From Cyanobacteria bacterium UBA3803 (GTDB taxonomy: Bacteria > Cyanobacteriota > Vampirovibrionia > Gastranaerophilales > Gastranaerophilaceae): a DNA stretch of 21,771 nt. The notes below the pieces were generated by a model that was given only the letters and a program-made list of their open reading frames with translations, was not told where the DNA came from and made no database searches. The translations under genes were made by a program, and so were the position numbers. Shown one piece after another: positions 1 through 6,890 of the stretch. Location of the stretch: the NCBI GenBank assembly GCA_002369055.1, contig DFEL01000052.1, positions 1 through 21,771 on the forward strand. Reading direction: 5' to 3'. Positions within the stretch are counted from its first letter, which is position 1. Every line of letters starts with the position of its first letter.

Positions 1-485
1 GAATATGCATCTTTCATGATAAATTCACGACCTCTTAAAAGTCCGTATCTCGGGCGAACTTCATCTCTAAATTTGTCTTGAATTTGATATAAATTACATG
101 GCAGTTGTTTATAAGATTTTAAACCGTCACGTGCAATTGAAGTTATAACTTCTTCTGCTGTCGGCCCTAAGCACATTTCTCTATCATGTCTGTCACGTAA
201 ACGCATTAATTCTTTGCCGTAAACTTCCCAACGACCTGATTCTTCCCAAAGTTCTTTTGGTTGAACAAACGGAGTTAAAAGCTCTTGAGCACCTGCTGCA
301 TCCATTTCTTCACGTACGATGTTTTCAATTTTCTTTAAAACACGCCACATCAAAGGCAAGTAGTTATAACATCCGCTTGTTAATTTTCTGATGTAACCTG
401 CTCTTGCTAAAAATTTATGTGAAACAACATCTGCGTCAGCAGGAAATTCACGTAATGTTTGTACAAACAATTTTGACATTTTCAT
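1..485 (-). CDS. proS: Prolyl-tRNA synthetase, N-terminal part (runs off the window)
   Basis: Charges tRNA-Pro with proline in the cytoplasm. About 161 codons are visible and the frame stays open to the window edge. The reading begins MKMSKLFVQTLREFPADADV and continues through class II synthetase landmarks: the motif 1 region with LWEESGRW, then CLGPTAEEV, the TxE loop typical of ProRS, then the motif 2 strand RGREFIMKDAYS. These are diagnostic for the bacterial ProS type; its editing insertion would lie further on and is not visible. I chose the ATG at 483-485 because GAGGAAG lies about 10 nt upstream; the ATG at 477-479 would be too far from it. An extended -10 box lies just upstream (512-520). 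The gene is transcribed away from the small secreted-protein gene at 552-1028, which reads toward it in the same direction. Confidence 0.97.
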   Translation of the reverse strand, partial: MKMSKLFVQTLREFPADADVVSHKFLARAGYIRKLTSGCYNYLPLMWRVLKKIENIVREEMDAAGAQELLTPFVQPKELWEESGRWEVYGKELMRLRDRHDREMCLGPTAEEVITSIARDGLKSYKQLPCNLYQIQDKFRDEVRPRYGLLRGREFIMKDAY

Positions 486-511
486 AATTCATCTTCCTCA
501 CTTTTAGAAAA

Positions 512-520
512 ATTTTATCA
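512..520 (-). promoter_or_regulatory. Probable proS promoter (extended -10)
   Basis: On the minus strand this reads TGATAAAAT, a TG-extended -10 box with five of six matches to TATAAT. No good -35 is visible 17 nt upstream, which an extended -10 can tolerate. A start about 7 nt downstream would leave a leader of roughly 20 nt containing the GAGG ribosome site of proS. Confidence 0.45.
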
Positions 521-551
521 CAAAAAAGTAAGAAATACACTTATAAATTTC

Positions 552-1028
552 TTAAATTCTATGCTTATTGCATTTACAATCAGGGTAATTGCATTTGTTA
601 TGTTTAATTTTTAATATATCAGGCGTTATGTATTCAACATCAAATTGATATTTTTTACCGATTTTATTTACTCTATTAAAATAAATCATTTGTTTTTGAG
701 GGTTTTCTAAAATTAAAACAACCTTTGCTTTCTTGCTCGTCATAAGTTGATAATGTAGGGCTTGTCCGATACTTTCTGCCCATTTATTAGCGAAATCAAA
801 CTCAATAGCATATTCATCGGTTAAGCAATCTACACGTGTAAAATCGGAATTTTGATATTCTTCTGTTCCGTTATGAGCTGAACAATATGCGTGTTGATAG
901 GAGCTTTCATTGTGTTTATGTTTTACATACTTAAAGCCGTCTTTTGTATAACCGTAATCAAAAGTATCGGCAAAAGCATTTGAAAAATTGCAAAAAATAA
1001 AAATAATCAATAATTTCAAAAAAATCAT
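552..1028 (-). CDS. Small secreted protein with PD-(D/E)XK nuclease-like core residues, function unknown
   Basis: The 158-aa product starts with a clear signal peptide (hydrophobic residues 2-18, likely cleavage after NAFA at residue 20), so it should act outside the cytoplasm. The core reads RVDCLTDEYAIEFDFANKW (residues 66-83) followed by IGQALHY (87-93). I recall similar short bacterial proteins with the R-V-D-x-L-T / A-I-E-F-D-x-A-x-K-W / A-I-G-Q block, but not a firm name. D67, E76, D78, K82 and a Q89-x3-Y93 pair resemble the acidic, lysine and QxxxY residues of PD-(D/E)XK nucleases; this fold assignment is inference. The C-terminus has a cluster C146-x4-C151-x-C153 with nearby His that could bind a metal. 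Start: ATG with AAAGG 4 nt upstream. It is divergent from the XRE regulator at 1115 and may be controlled by it. Confidence 0.85.
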   Translation of the reverse strand: MIFLKLLIIFIFCNFSNAFADTFDYGYTKDGFKYVKHKHNESSYQHAYCSAHNGTEEYQNSDFTRVDCLTDEYAIEFDFANKWAESIGQALHYQLMTSKKAKVVLILENPQKQMIYFNRVNKIGKKYQFDVEYITPDILKIKHNKCNYPDCKCNKHRI

Positions 1029-1070
1029 AAAACCTTTATATATAGATAGTTATCATTAAAAATAAGCGTA

Positions 1071-1109
1071 TTAGTCTATACTAATAATAAGCACCTCAGT
1101 CTATATTGT
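1071..1109. promoter_or_regulatory. Duplicated operator-like motif between divergent genes, with putative XRE -10 box
   Basis: Two related 14-mers lie 25 bp apart: TTAGTCTATACTAA (1071-1084), with perfect 5-bp arms around CTAT, and TCAGTCTATATTGT (1096-1109), which shares AGTCTATA and partial symmetry. The second overlaps a TATATT -10 box (1102-1107) placed 7 nt before the regulator's ATG at 1115. The first would cover the -35 position, and also a weak -35 (TAGACT on the minus strand) for the divergent secreted-protein gene. Paired sites, one near -35 and one over the core promoter, are the known layout for restriction-modification controller (C) proteins and lambda-type repressors. Binding by the adjacent XRE protein is inferred. 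Confidence 0.45.
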
Positions 1110-1114
1110 CAAAT

Positions 1115-1333
1115 ATGAACACAAAGATTTTGATAAGATTAGGTAAACAACTAAAAATTATCAGAAAAGAAAAGGGACTTACTCAAGAACAACTTGCTGA
1201 AAAAGTTGGTATCCACCCTACATACGTTGGTAAATTAGAAGGTGGCAAAAGTAATCCATCAACATTGCTTTTATTTAAAATTTCAAGAGCATTAGATGTA
1301 AAATTATCCAAAATATTTGAATTTGATAAATGA
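1115..1333 (+). CDS. Small XRE-family HTH regulator, C-protein-like
   Basis: A 72-aa, single-domain Cro/CI-type DNA-binding protein. It reads LGKQLKIIRKEKGLTQEQLA, then a turn and the recognition helix in HPTYVGKLEGGKSNPS, then a dimerisation-like tail with ALDVKLSKIFEFD. Length and sequence style match stand-alone XRE regulators and the controller proteins of restriction-modification systems, but no methylase or restriction gene is in the window. Start choice: ATG at 1115 rather than the in-frame TTG at 1106, because the TTG falls inside a likely -10 box (1102-1107) and neither start has a Shine-Dalgarno. A leaderless transcript is therefore likely, as is known for many C-protein genes. The gene ends with TGA and is convergent with the TPR gene, 31 nt away, with no visible terminator between them. 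Confidence 0.9.
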   Translation: MNTKILIRLGKQLKIIRKEKGLTQEQLAEKVGIHPTYVGKLEGGKSNPSTLLLFKISRALDVKLSKIFEFDK

Positions 1334-1364
1334 TATATAAGTTAAGTTTTTGAATAAGTATGTT

Positions 1365-2309
1365 TTAAATACCTCTTGGTAAAGTATTTTGTAATTCAAT
1401 ACCGACTTCTTTTGGAGTCATTGAAAGTGTTTCGTGATTTTGCATTGCAAGTTCCATACATTGTTTGTATTCTGCCCACATTTTTAAATGTTTTAGCACT
1501 TGTGCCATTACGTAATACAAATCTCCGTTATCGGAAATTTCTTGTAATGCCGTTTGCATTACGTGTAGTGCTTCTTCGTAACGTTCGGATTTACACAATA
1601 TTTGAGCAACTATTTTATATGCTTCAATATCTCTGGGATTATATTGAAGTGTTTGTTTTAAATATTCTAAAGCACTATTAAAATCGCCTTGAGAGTACGC
1701 TATTGAACCTAAATTAAAATATGCCCAACTATAATTTGGTGATTGTTCGATAACTTTTTTATATTCTGCAATTGCTTCAGGTATTTTACCTTCATTTCTG
1801 TATATATATCCAAGATGAAAATGTGCAAAAATGTCATTACTGTTAAGCTGTACTGCTTTCAAAAAACAAACTTTTGCAATTTCAGGTTGTTCTTTTTTTA
1901 CATAGCATAAACCTAAATTAAAATAACTGTTTGAATCATCAACATCTGTTTCAAGTACTATTTTAAATTGCTCAATAGCCTTGTCAAATTCACGCATGTC
2001 AATATATACAAGACCTAAGTTATAATAAAAATCGGTTTCGTTAGGAGATAATTCAATTGCTTTTAAATATGATTCTTCTGCGTGAGGAAGATCACGCATT
2101 TTTTCATATACAATTCCTTTGTTATAATACAGACTTGCATCCTGTGGAAAAATGCTTATTAAAAATTGAAATTGCTTTAAAGCTTCCTCATTAAAACCTT
2201 TATCAAGCAATACAATTGCTAAACGACGTCTTGCCTGAAAATTTGATGAATCTTCACGCAATATAGCCTGTAATTCTTCTATTTCTTGTATATCTTGGTC
2301 ATCTGCCAT
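1365..2309 (-). CDS. Tetratricopeptide-repeat protein, eight repeats
   Basis: The 314-aa product consists almost wholly of TPR units with exact 34-residue spacing, beginning near residues 24, 58, 92, 126, 160, 194, 228 and 262. Typical units read YYNLGLVYIDMREFDKAIEQ and AYFNLGSIAYSQGDFNSALE. There is a short acidic N-terminal helix (MADDQDIQEIEE) and a 20-residue tail. There is no signal peptide or membrane segment, so it is probably a cytoplasmic scaffold for protein-protein contacts; the partner cannot be read from the sequence. Although it follows accC by 50 nt in the same direction, it has its own promoter in that gap, with the -10 box 6 nt before the ATG and no Shine-Dalgarno. Confidence 0.93.
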   Translation of the reverse strand: MADDQDIQEIEELQAILREDSSNFQARRRLAIVLLDKGFNEEALKQFQFLISIFPQDASLYYNKGIVYEKMRDLPHAEESYLKAIELSPNETDFYYNLGLVYIDMREFDKAIEQFKIVLETDVDDSNSYFNLGLCYVKKEQPEIAKVCFLKAVQLNSNDIFAHFHLGYIYRNEGKIPEAIAEYKKVIEQSPNYSWAYFNLGSIAYSQGDFNSALEYLKQTLQYNPRDIEAYKIVAQILCKSERYEEALHVMQTALQEISDNGDLYYVMAQVLKHLKMWAEYKQCMELAMQNHETLSMTPKEVGIELQNTLPRGI

Positions 2310-2315
2310 ATTAAC

Positions 2316-2343
2316 ATTATAAACGTAAATCTATTTAGTGCAA
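2316..2343 (-). promoter_or_regulatory. Promoter of the TPR gene, predicted leaderless start
   Basis: On the minus strand: TTGCAC (2338-2343), a 16-bp spacer, then a perfect TATAAT (2316-2321). The ATG of the TPR gene (2307-2309) begins 7 nt after the last base of the -10 box, where transcription would normally initiate. The intervening GTTAAT holds no ribosome-binding sequence. A leaderless mRNA is the simplest reading. Confidence 0.65.
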
Positions 2344-2359
2344 AGTTGTAAAATTATTG

Positions 2360-3733
2360 TTATTTTTTCTTCTTTTTATCAAATGTTTTACCTGTACGTT
2401 TATAAAAATCTTCCAAGAAACTTGTGTTGAATTTTCCGCTTACAAAAACTTCGTCTTCAATTATTTCTTGGTGGAATGGAATGGTTGTCGGAACACCAAT
2501 AACTACATACTCTTTTAATGCTTGATAAATTCTTCTTCTTGCTTGATTTCTGTTTTCACCCCAGCAAATTAATTTACCAATCATAGAATCATAATATGGT
2601 GGAATTGAGTATCCCGGATAAACATGAGAATCCACTCTTACACCAAATCCACCCGGTTGAACATAACCTTCAATAGTTCCGGGACAAGGCATAAAGTCTT
2701 TGTCAGGATTTTCTGCATTGATACGGCATTCAATTGCATGTCCGTGTAATTTTATATCTCTTTGTTTATAACCTAATTTTTCACCTGCGGCAACTCTTAT
2801 TTGTTCTCTGACGATATCAATTCTTGAAACCATTTCTGTAACACAGTGTTCTACCTGAACACGTGTATTCATTTCCATAAAGTACCATTTGCCGTCTTTA
2901 TCAAGTAAAAATTCGCAAGTTCCAACACCTTCGTATTTAACGGCTTTTGCTGCTCTAATTGCCGCTTCACCCATTTTTTTACGTGTTCTTTCATCTATTG
3001 CAGGAGAAGGTGCTTCTTCCAACAGCTTTTGATGACGTCTTTGAACAGAACAATCACGTTCGCCCAAATGGATATAATTTCCGTATTGGTCGCCGATAAT
3101 TTGAACTTCTATATGTCGAGGATTTTCCAAATATTTTTCACAATATACATCAGGATTTCCAAAAGCTTTACCCGCTTCTGTACGGCAAAGTGTGAAATTA
3201 GTATCAATCTCATCGTCATTTCTAACGACCCTCATTCCTTTACCGCCACCGCCGGCAGTTGCCTTCAATATTATGGGATATCCAACCTTTTTGGCGAATT
3301 TTTTAATTTCTTTTACATCATGAACTATCTCAGTTCCCGGAATTACGGGTACATCGTTATCAATCATTGTTTTACGGGCATTTGCTTTATCACCCATTTT
3401 TTTCATAGATGTCGAAGATGGTCCTATGAATTTTATTCCGTGTTGCTCACATATTTCTGCAAAATCAGCACGTTCCGATAAAAATCCATAACCGGGATGA
3501 ATTGCGTCTGCACCTGAAATTTCTGCAACAGACATTATTGCAGGTATGCTTAAATAACTTTTTGTACTATCGGCAGGCCCGATACAATAAGCATCAGTTG
3601 CCAATCTTACGTGTAAAGAATTTGCATCTGCTTCTGAATAAACAGCAACAGTCGGAATGCCTAATTCACGGCATGCCCTTATAATTCTAACCGAAATTTC
3701 GCCGCGATTTGCGACAAGAACTTTCCTAAACAT
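2360..3733 (-). CDS. accC: Biotin carboxylase subunit of acetyl-CoA carboxylase
   Basis: ATP-dependent carboxylation of the biotin carried by AccB, the first half-reaction of malonyl-CoA formation for fatty acid synthesis. The 457-aa length fits the family. Visible landmarks: N-terminal FRKVLVANRGEISVRIIRA, HPGYGFLSE (79-87), the glycine-rich ATP loop GGGGKGMR (161-168), HLGERDCSVQRRHQK (222-236), and the metal/catalytic segment EMNTRVQVEH (287-296). The C-terminus is a lysine run (FDKKKKK). It lies 14 nt after accB on the same strand, third in the order efp-accB-accC; the carboxyltransferase genes accA and accD are not in the window. No terminator is visible before the TPR gene, so some read-through is possible. 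Confidence 0.98.
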   Translation of the reverse strand: MFRKVLVANRGEISVRIIRACRELGIPTVAVYSEADANSLHVRLATDAYCIGPADSTKSYLSIPAIMSVAEISGADAIHPGYGFLSERADFAEICEQHGIKFIGPSSTSMKKMGDKANARKTMIDNDVPVIPGTEIVHDVKEIKKFAKKVGYPIILKATAGGGGKGMRVVRNDDEIDTNFTLCRTEAGKAFGNPDVYCEKYLENPRHIEVQIIGDQYGNYIHLGERDCSVQRRHQKLLEEAPSPAIDERTRKKMGEAAIRAAKAVKYEGVGTCEFLLDKDGKWYFMEMNTRVQVEHCVTEMVSRIDIVREQIRVAAGEKLGYKQRDIKLHGHAIECRINAENPDKDFMPCPGTIEGYVQPGGFGVRVDSHVYPGYSIPPYYDSMIGKLICWGENRNQARRRIYQALKEYVVIGVPTTIPFHQEIIEDEVFVSGKFNTSFLEDFYKRTGKTFDKKKKK

Positions 3734-3747
3734 ATTTTTTTTCCCGA

Positions 3748-4212
3748 TTATTCAATATACATAAGAACTTGACCATACTCAACAGGTTGACCGTCATCAA
3801 CACAAATTTCAACAACTTTACCTGAGAAGTCTGATTCTATTTCGTTCATTAATTTCATTGCTTCAATAATACAAACAACTTCACCTTGTGCTACAAGTGA
3901 ACCTACTTCTACAAATGCAGGAGCATCAGGAGATGCTGCCTTATAGAATGTGCCAACCATTGGCGATTTTATTGCTTTGCTTGTTTTTGGTTCTTCAGAT
4001 TTTTGTTCTGTCGGTTTTTCTTCTGTAACAGAAGGTTGTTCTTGTGTTATTACTTGTGTTTGTGCAACAGGCAACACCTGTTGTGCAGTAATTGTTTCTT
4101 TTTCTCTTTTTAACACAATTGACTGTTCTTGATCTTCTAACTGCATTTCTGTAAGTTCTGAATCTTGCATCAATTTAGCCAATTTTTCAAGATATTTTAA
4201 ATCAAATTTCAT
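3748..4212 (-). CDS. accB: Biotin carboxyl carrier protein of acetyl-CoA carboxylase
   Basis: Carries the biotin arm between AccC and the carboxyltransferase. Its 154 aa are arranged in the usual order: an N-terminal helical part (LKYLEKLAKLMQDSELTEMQ), a Pro/Glu/Gln/Thr-rich flexible linker (about residues 40-82), then the biotinyl domain with SPMVGTFY and EAMKLMNEI. The lysine of EAMKL (Lys120) is the predicted biotinylation site, 34 residues from the C-terminus as expected. Gene order efp-accB is typical of Cyanobacteria and several other phyla. Biotin ligase is not in the window; a possible biotin importer is encoded at 11530. Confidence 0.98.
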   Translation of the reverse strand: MKFDLKYLEKLAKLMQDSELTEMQLEDQEQSIVLKREKETITAQQVLPVAQTQVITQEQPSVTEEKPTEQKSEEPKTSKAIKSPMVGTFYKAASPDAPAFVEVGSLVAQGEVVCIIEAMKLMNEIESDFSGKVVEICVDDGQPVEYGQVLMYIE

Positions 4213-4242
4213 ATAATTTTCCTTTATTTTTAAGATACTGTA

Positions 4243-4803
4243 CTAGCATCTGTCAAGGTATTCATTAGTTCTGGTGTCAATTCTTATTCTGTCACCGTTT
4301 ACAACGAAGAACGGTACATTAACAATAGCACCTGTTTCTGTTTCCGCAGGTTTTGTACCACCTTGTGAAGTATTGCCCTTTTCTGCTGGCGGAGTATTAA
4401 CAACTTCTAATTCTACGTGTGCAGGTAAATCTACACCGATTACTGAACCTTCGTGGGTTAATACTGATACATTCATATTTTCTTTTAAATATTTTAAACC
4501 ATCGCCAATCATATCAGCAGATACTGTAATTTGTTCGTATGTTTCCAAATCCATCATTACGTATCCGTCACCTTCTTTATATAAATATTGCATATCACGA
4601 CGATCTAACATAGCTTTTGCAACTTTTTCACCGGCTCTGAATGTTCTTTCAACTACTTGACCTGTTTCAACATTTTTAAGTTTTGTTCTTACAAATGCGG
4701 CACCTTTACCCGGTTTTACGTGTAAAAATTCAACTACCGACCATAATGAGCCGCTGTCCAGTTGTAGTGTTAAGCCTGTTTTTAAATCGTTTACAGAAAT
4801 CAT
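4243..4803 (-). CDS. efp: Translation elongation factor P
   Basis: Relieves ribosome stalling at proline stretches by entering the E site. The 186-aa length matches the family's three beta-barrel domains. N-terminal domain: VEFLHVKPGKGAAFVRTKLK, with the tip residue Lys33 in the PGKG loop at the site modified in Lys-type EF-Ps; no modifying enzyme is in the window. The C-terminal OB domain ends with GDRIRIDTRTNEYLDRC. The region 139-158 (PPAEKGNTSQGGTKPAETET) is the expected linker. The ATG has GGAG 5-6 nt upstream. It is first in the efp-accB-accC unit (30 nt before accB). Confidence 0.98.
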   Translation of the reverse strand: MISVNDLKTGLTLQLDSGSLWSVVEFLHVKPGKGAAFVRTKLKNVETGQVVERTFRAGEKVAKAMLDRRDMQYLYKEGDGYVMMDLETYEQITVSADMIGDGLKYLKENMNVSVLTHEGSVIGVDLPAHVELEVVNTPPAEKGNTSQGGTKPAETETGAIVNVPFFVVNGDRIRIDTRTNEYLDRC

Positions 4804-4831
4804 AAATTCTCCTTTTTTTATCTATGTGAAA

Positions 4832-4859
4832 ATAATAACATAAACATTTTTTTTTTCAA
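4832..4859 (-). promoter_or_regulatory. efp: Probable promoter of efp-accB-accC
   Basis: On the minus strand: TTGAAA (4854-4859), a 16-bp A/T-rich spacer, then TATTAT (4832-4837). A start near 4825 would give a leader of about 20 nt carrying the GGAG site of efp. The -35 box lies inside an A/T-only hairpin (4845-4865) that might also help end transcription from the upstream prepilin gene, but it lacks a GC stem. Confidence 0.5.
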
Positions 4860-4876
4860 AAAATGTAAATATATTT

Positions 4877-5545
4877 TTATTCACAACTTGTTTTAGTTTC
4901 CCAATTAATTACTTTAGGGCATTTTTTGTAATCCATATTTTTATTAACCAAAATCCATGCTGTGCATGCAAATCCACCTTCATTCAAGCATTTTTCAAAA
5001 GGAATAATTTTATCTTGAGGGCCACCCATTGGTATTAAACCTTTTTGTGTGGTGTAAAATCCAAATTGGTCAATACCAGGTTTGTTAGGGCCGTTTATTC
5101 CGTCTATATCAATATATGTTGCACCTGTTATGCGGTTGTTTCTGTCAACGGAATCAACTTCACCTCTAAAATCATCATTTACAAGTATTCCTGCTCCACT
5201 TATTAATCTTAATTTATAACCTTTTAATTCATTTGTTTCAAAACAACCGTCTTCATTTAAGTTACAGTCTTTAATTGTTTTTAATGTTGAATTTAACAAT
5301 TTATAAAATTGTTCCGCATTCATTGATTTATCAATAGATGCATATTCTAAACCGCCTACATCCAAGTCTAAAATTTTAGTTATAATAAGTGTGTTTTCTA
5401 TTTTTTGATATGTTTTTTCAAGCATATCCGAATATGCTTTATCACGATTTGTTGTAACGACAGTCGGAATAGTAAGCATGGCAAGTACGGCAACAATAGT
5501 CATTACAACCAACATTTCCGCTAAAGTAAAACTTTTTAACTTCAT
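4877..5545 (-). CDS. Type IV prepilin-like protein with atypical Ser at the cleavage site
   Basis: The 222-aa product begins MKLKSFTLAEMLVVMTIVAV, a class III prepilin N-terminus: a short basic leader, the FTLAEM core with Glu at +5 (residue 10), then a hydrophobic helix to about residue 30. Prepilin peptidase would cut before Phe6, but the -1 residue is Ser5 rather than the near-invariant Gly. The mature domain has six Cys (94, 101, 186, 194, 209, 221), suggesting disulfides, and an Asp/Asn/Gly-rich stretch DIDGINGPNKPGIDQFGFY (146-164) that looks like the calcium- or structure-stabilising loops of pseudopilins. It is the last gene of the pyrH unit, 10 nt after the divergent-PAP2 gene. It may be a minor pilin or pseudopilin; no assembly genes are nearby. 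Confidence 0.9.
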   Translation of the reverse strand: MKLKSFTLAEMLVVMTIVAVLAMLTIPTVVTTNRDKAYSDMLEKTYQKIENTLIITKILDLDVGGLEYASIDKSMNAEQFYKLLNSTLKTIKDCNLNEDGCFETNELKGYKLRLISGAGILVNDDFRGEVDSVDRNNRITGATYIDIDGINGPNKPGIDQFGFYTTQKGLIPMGGPQDKIIPFEKCLNEGGFACTAWILVNKNMDYKKCPKVINWETKTSCE

Positions 5546-5555
5546 AAATTTAACC

Positions 5556-6026
5556 CTATAAAAGAACTATATAATGGAAGTAAAATGCAAATAAAACACC
5601 TAAAATAGCACCACAGAATACTTCTATCGGCGTATGTCCCAACAGTTCTTTTAATTTTGTACCCGCAGCATTAATATCGTGTTTATAAAAATCATCCATA
5701 ATTTTATTCAAGCATACTGCCATTTTTCCGGAAGCACGTCTGATACCTGCTGCATCGTACATTACAACAAACGAAAAGCCCATTGCAACTGCAAATAATT
5801 GCGACATAAATCCGGATTGAATACCTATTGCGGTTGATAAGGCTACAACTCCGGCAGAATGAGAACTTGGCATTCCGCCTGTCGTTGTAAATACTCTAAA
5901 ATCTATTTTTCTTTTTATTATTGTATAAAAAATAAATTTTAAAATTTGAGCAACTATTGCAGCCAAACATCCTGCTAAAAGTGCTTCAAGACCTGTATTA
6001 ACCAAAAGTGCAGATAATTTTCCCAT
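5556..6026 (-). CDS. Divergent PAP2 family (DUF212) membrane protein
   Basis: The 156-aa membrane protein belongs to the family annotated as 'divergent PAP2' or 'acid phosphatase/vanadium haloperoxidase-related', common in Cyanobacteria, plants and Firmicutes. Visible landmarks: GGMPSSHSAG (50-59) with the PAP2-like His56, YDAAGIRRASG (90-100), and LKELLGHTPIEVFCGA (125-140). There are hydrophobic segments near 12-35, 60-90 and 135-156. Its substrate is not established; a phosphatase acting on prenyl or lipid phosphates is a reasonable guess from the fold and from the prenyl-diphosphate synthase gene 4 nt upstream, but this is inference. The AAAGG site lies 13 nt from the ATG, so translational coupling to the upstream gene is likely. 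Confidence 0.93.
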   Translation of the reverse strand: MGKLSALLVNTGLEALLAGCLAAIVAQILKFIFYTIIKRKIDFRVFTTTGGMPSSHSAGVVALSTAIGIQSGFMSQLFAVAMGFSFVVMYDAAGIRRASGKMAVCLNKIMDDFYKHDINAAGTKLKELLGHTPIEVFCGAILGVLFAFYFHYIVLL

Positions 6027-6030
6027 GTGT

Positions 6031-6888
6031 TTATTTTACCTTTTCTCTTATTGAATTTATAATAGAATCAAATATTTTTGAATTAATTTTTTGTTTTTCA
6101 AGTATATCACAAGCCTCATCCAAAAGGCAATTAACTTTACAATTTGCCTTTTCTATGCCAAAAAGAGCCGTATATGTGAGTTTTCCTGATTTTTTATCTT
6201 TACCTAATGTTTTTCCCATTTCTGCAAATGTTGATATTTCGTCTAAAATGTCATCACAAATTTGAAATGCAAATCCCAGTTTTTGTCCAAAATCATCCAT
6301 TGATTTTAATTGTTCTTCATTGGCATTGGCAATTATTGCACCTGCTTTTAAAACAGCTTTAAACAAGTCAGCAGTTTTATGTGTGTGTATGTATTCTAAA
6401 ATTTTTTCATCGTAAGGTTTACCTTCCATTGCTATATCAACAACTTGACCTGCAATAATTCCGTAAGCACCTGCTACAATTGCGTGTTCTTTTAAAACTT
6501 TTATAATTGTTTCAGCAGGAAGTTCTGATTTTTCAATGATTAATTGAGTTCCATAACTTATTAATGCATCACCTGTAAGAACTGCTGTTGATTCTGAAAA
6601 TTTTTTATGATTAGTCAGCTTGCCACGTCTGTATGTATCATTATCCATACAAGGCAGGTCATCGTGAATAAGGCTTTGCGTATGCAACATTTCAAATGCA
6701 CATGCTGTTGGCATTGCTTTTTCTACATCACCACCAAAAATTTTGCATGCTTCCAAACACATTATTGGTCGAAGTCTTTTTCCGCCTGCAAGAACGCTGT
6801 ATCTCATTGATTCAAAAATTTCTTCAGGATAACTTACAGGTAAATATTCGTCCAAATATTTTTCAATTTTTTCTATTAATTCTTTCAT
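6031..6888 (-). CDS. Polyprenyl diphosphate synthase (farnesyl/geranylgeranyl type)
   Basis: Condenses isopentenyl diphosphate with allylic diphosphates to make FPP and/or GGPP for undecaprenyl, quinone or other isoprenoid synthesis. The 285-aa length fits bacterial IspA/CrtE. The first Asp-rich motif is DDLPCMD (76-82) with the two-residue insert of bacterial enzymes, followed by NDTYRRGKLTNH; the second is DDILD (212-216). Other landmarks: AGGKRLRP (34-41), LTGDAL (104-109), GQVVD (147-151). The residue five before the first motif is Gln71, not the aromatic of short-chain FPP synthases such as E. coli IspA, so GGPP or a mixed product is possible; I therefore give no symbol. GAGGA precedes the ATG. 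It is 2 nt after rsgA. Confidence 0.95.
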   Translation of the reverse strand: MKELIEKIEKYLDEYLPVSYPEEIFESMRYSVLAGGKRLRPIMCLEACKIFGGDVEKAMPTACAFEMLHTQSLIHDDLPCMDNDTYRRGKLTNHKKFSESTAVLTGDALISYGTQLIIEKSELPAETIIKVLKEHAIVAGAYGIIAGQVVDIAMEGKPYDEKILEYIHTHKTADLFKAVLKAGAIIANANEEQLKSMDDFGQKLGFAFQICDDILDEISTFAEMGKTLGKDKKSGKLTYTALFGIEKANCKVNCLLDEACDILEKQKINSKIFDSIINSIREKVK

Positions 6889-6890
6889 TT

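Noticed and set aside
1106..1114. TTG start for the XRE regulator, three codons before the ATG
   Set aside because: It overlaps the likely -10 box and adds no conserved residues.
3029..3481. Long open frame antisense to accC, and similar ones opposite efp, rsgA and cysS
   Set aside because: No ribosome sites, no family resemblance, and the opposite strand encodes well-conserved proteins; they are composition shadows.
4845..4865. A/T hairpin after the prepilin gene as a terminator
   Set aside because: The stem is almost only A-T pairs with one C-G pair, and it contains the efp -35 box; too weak to call.
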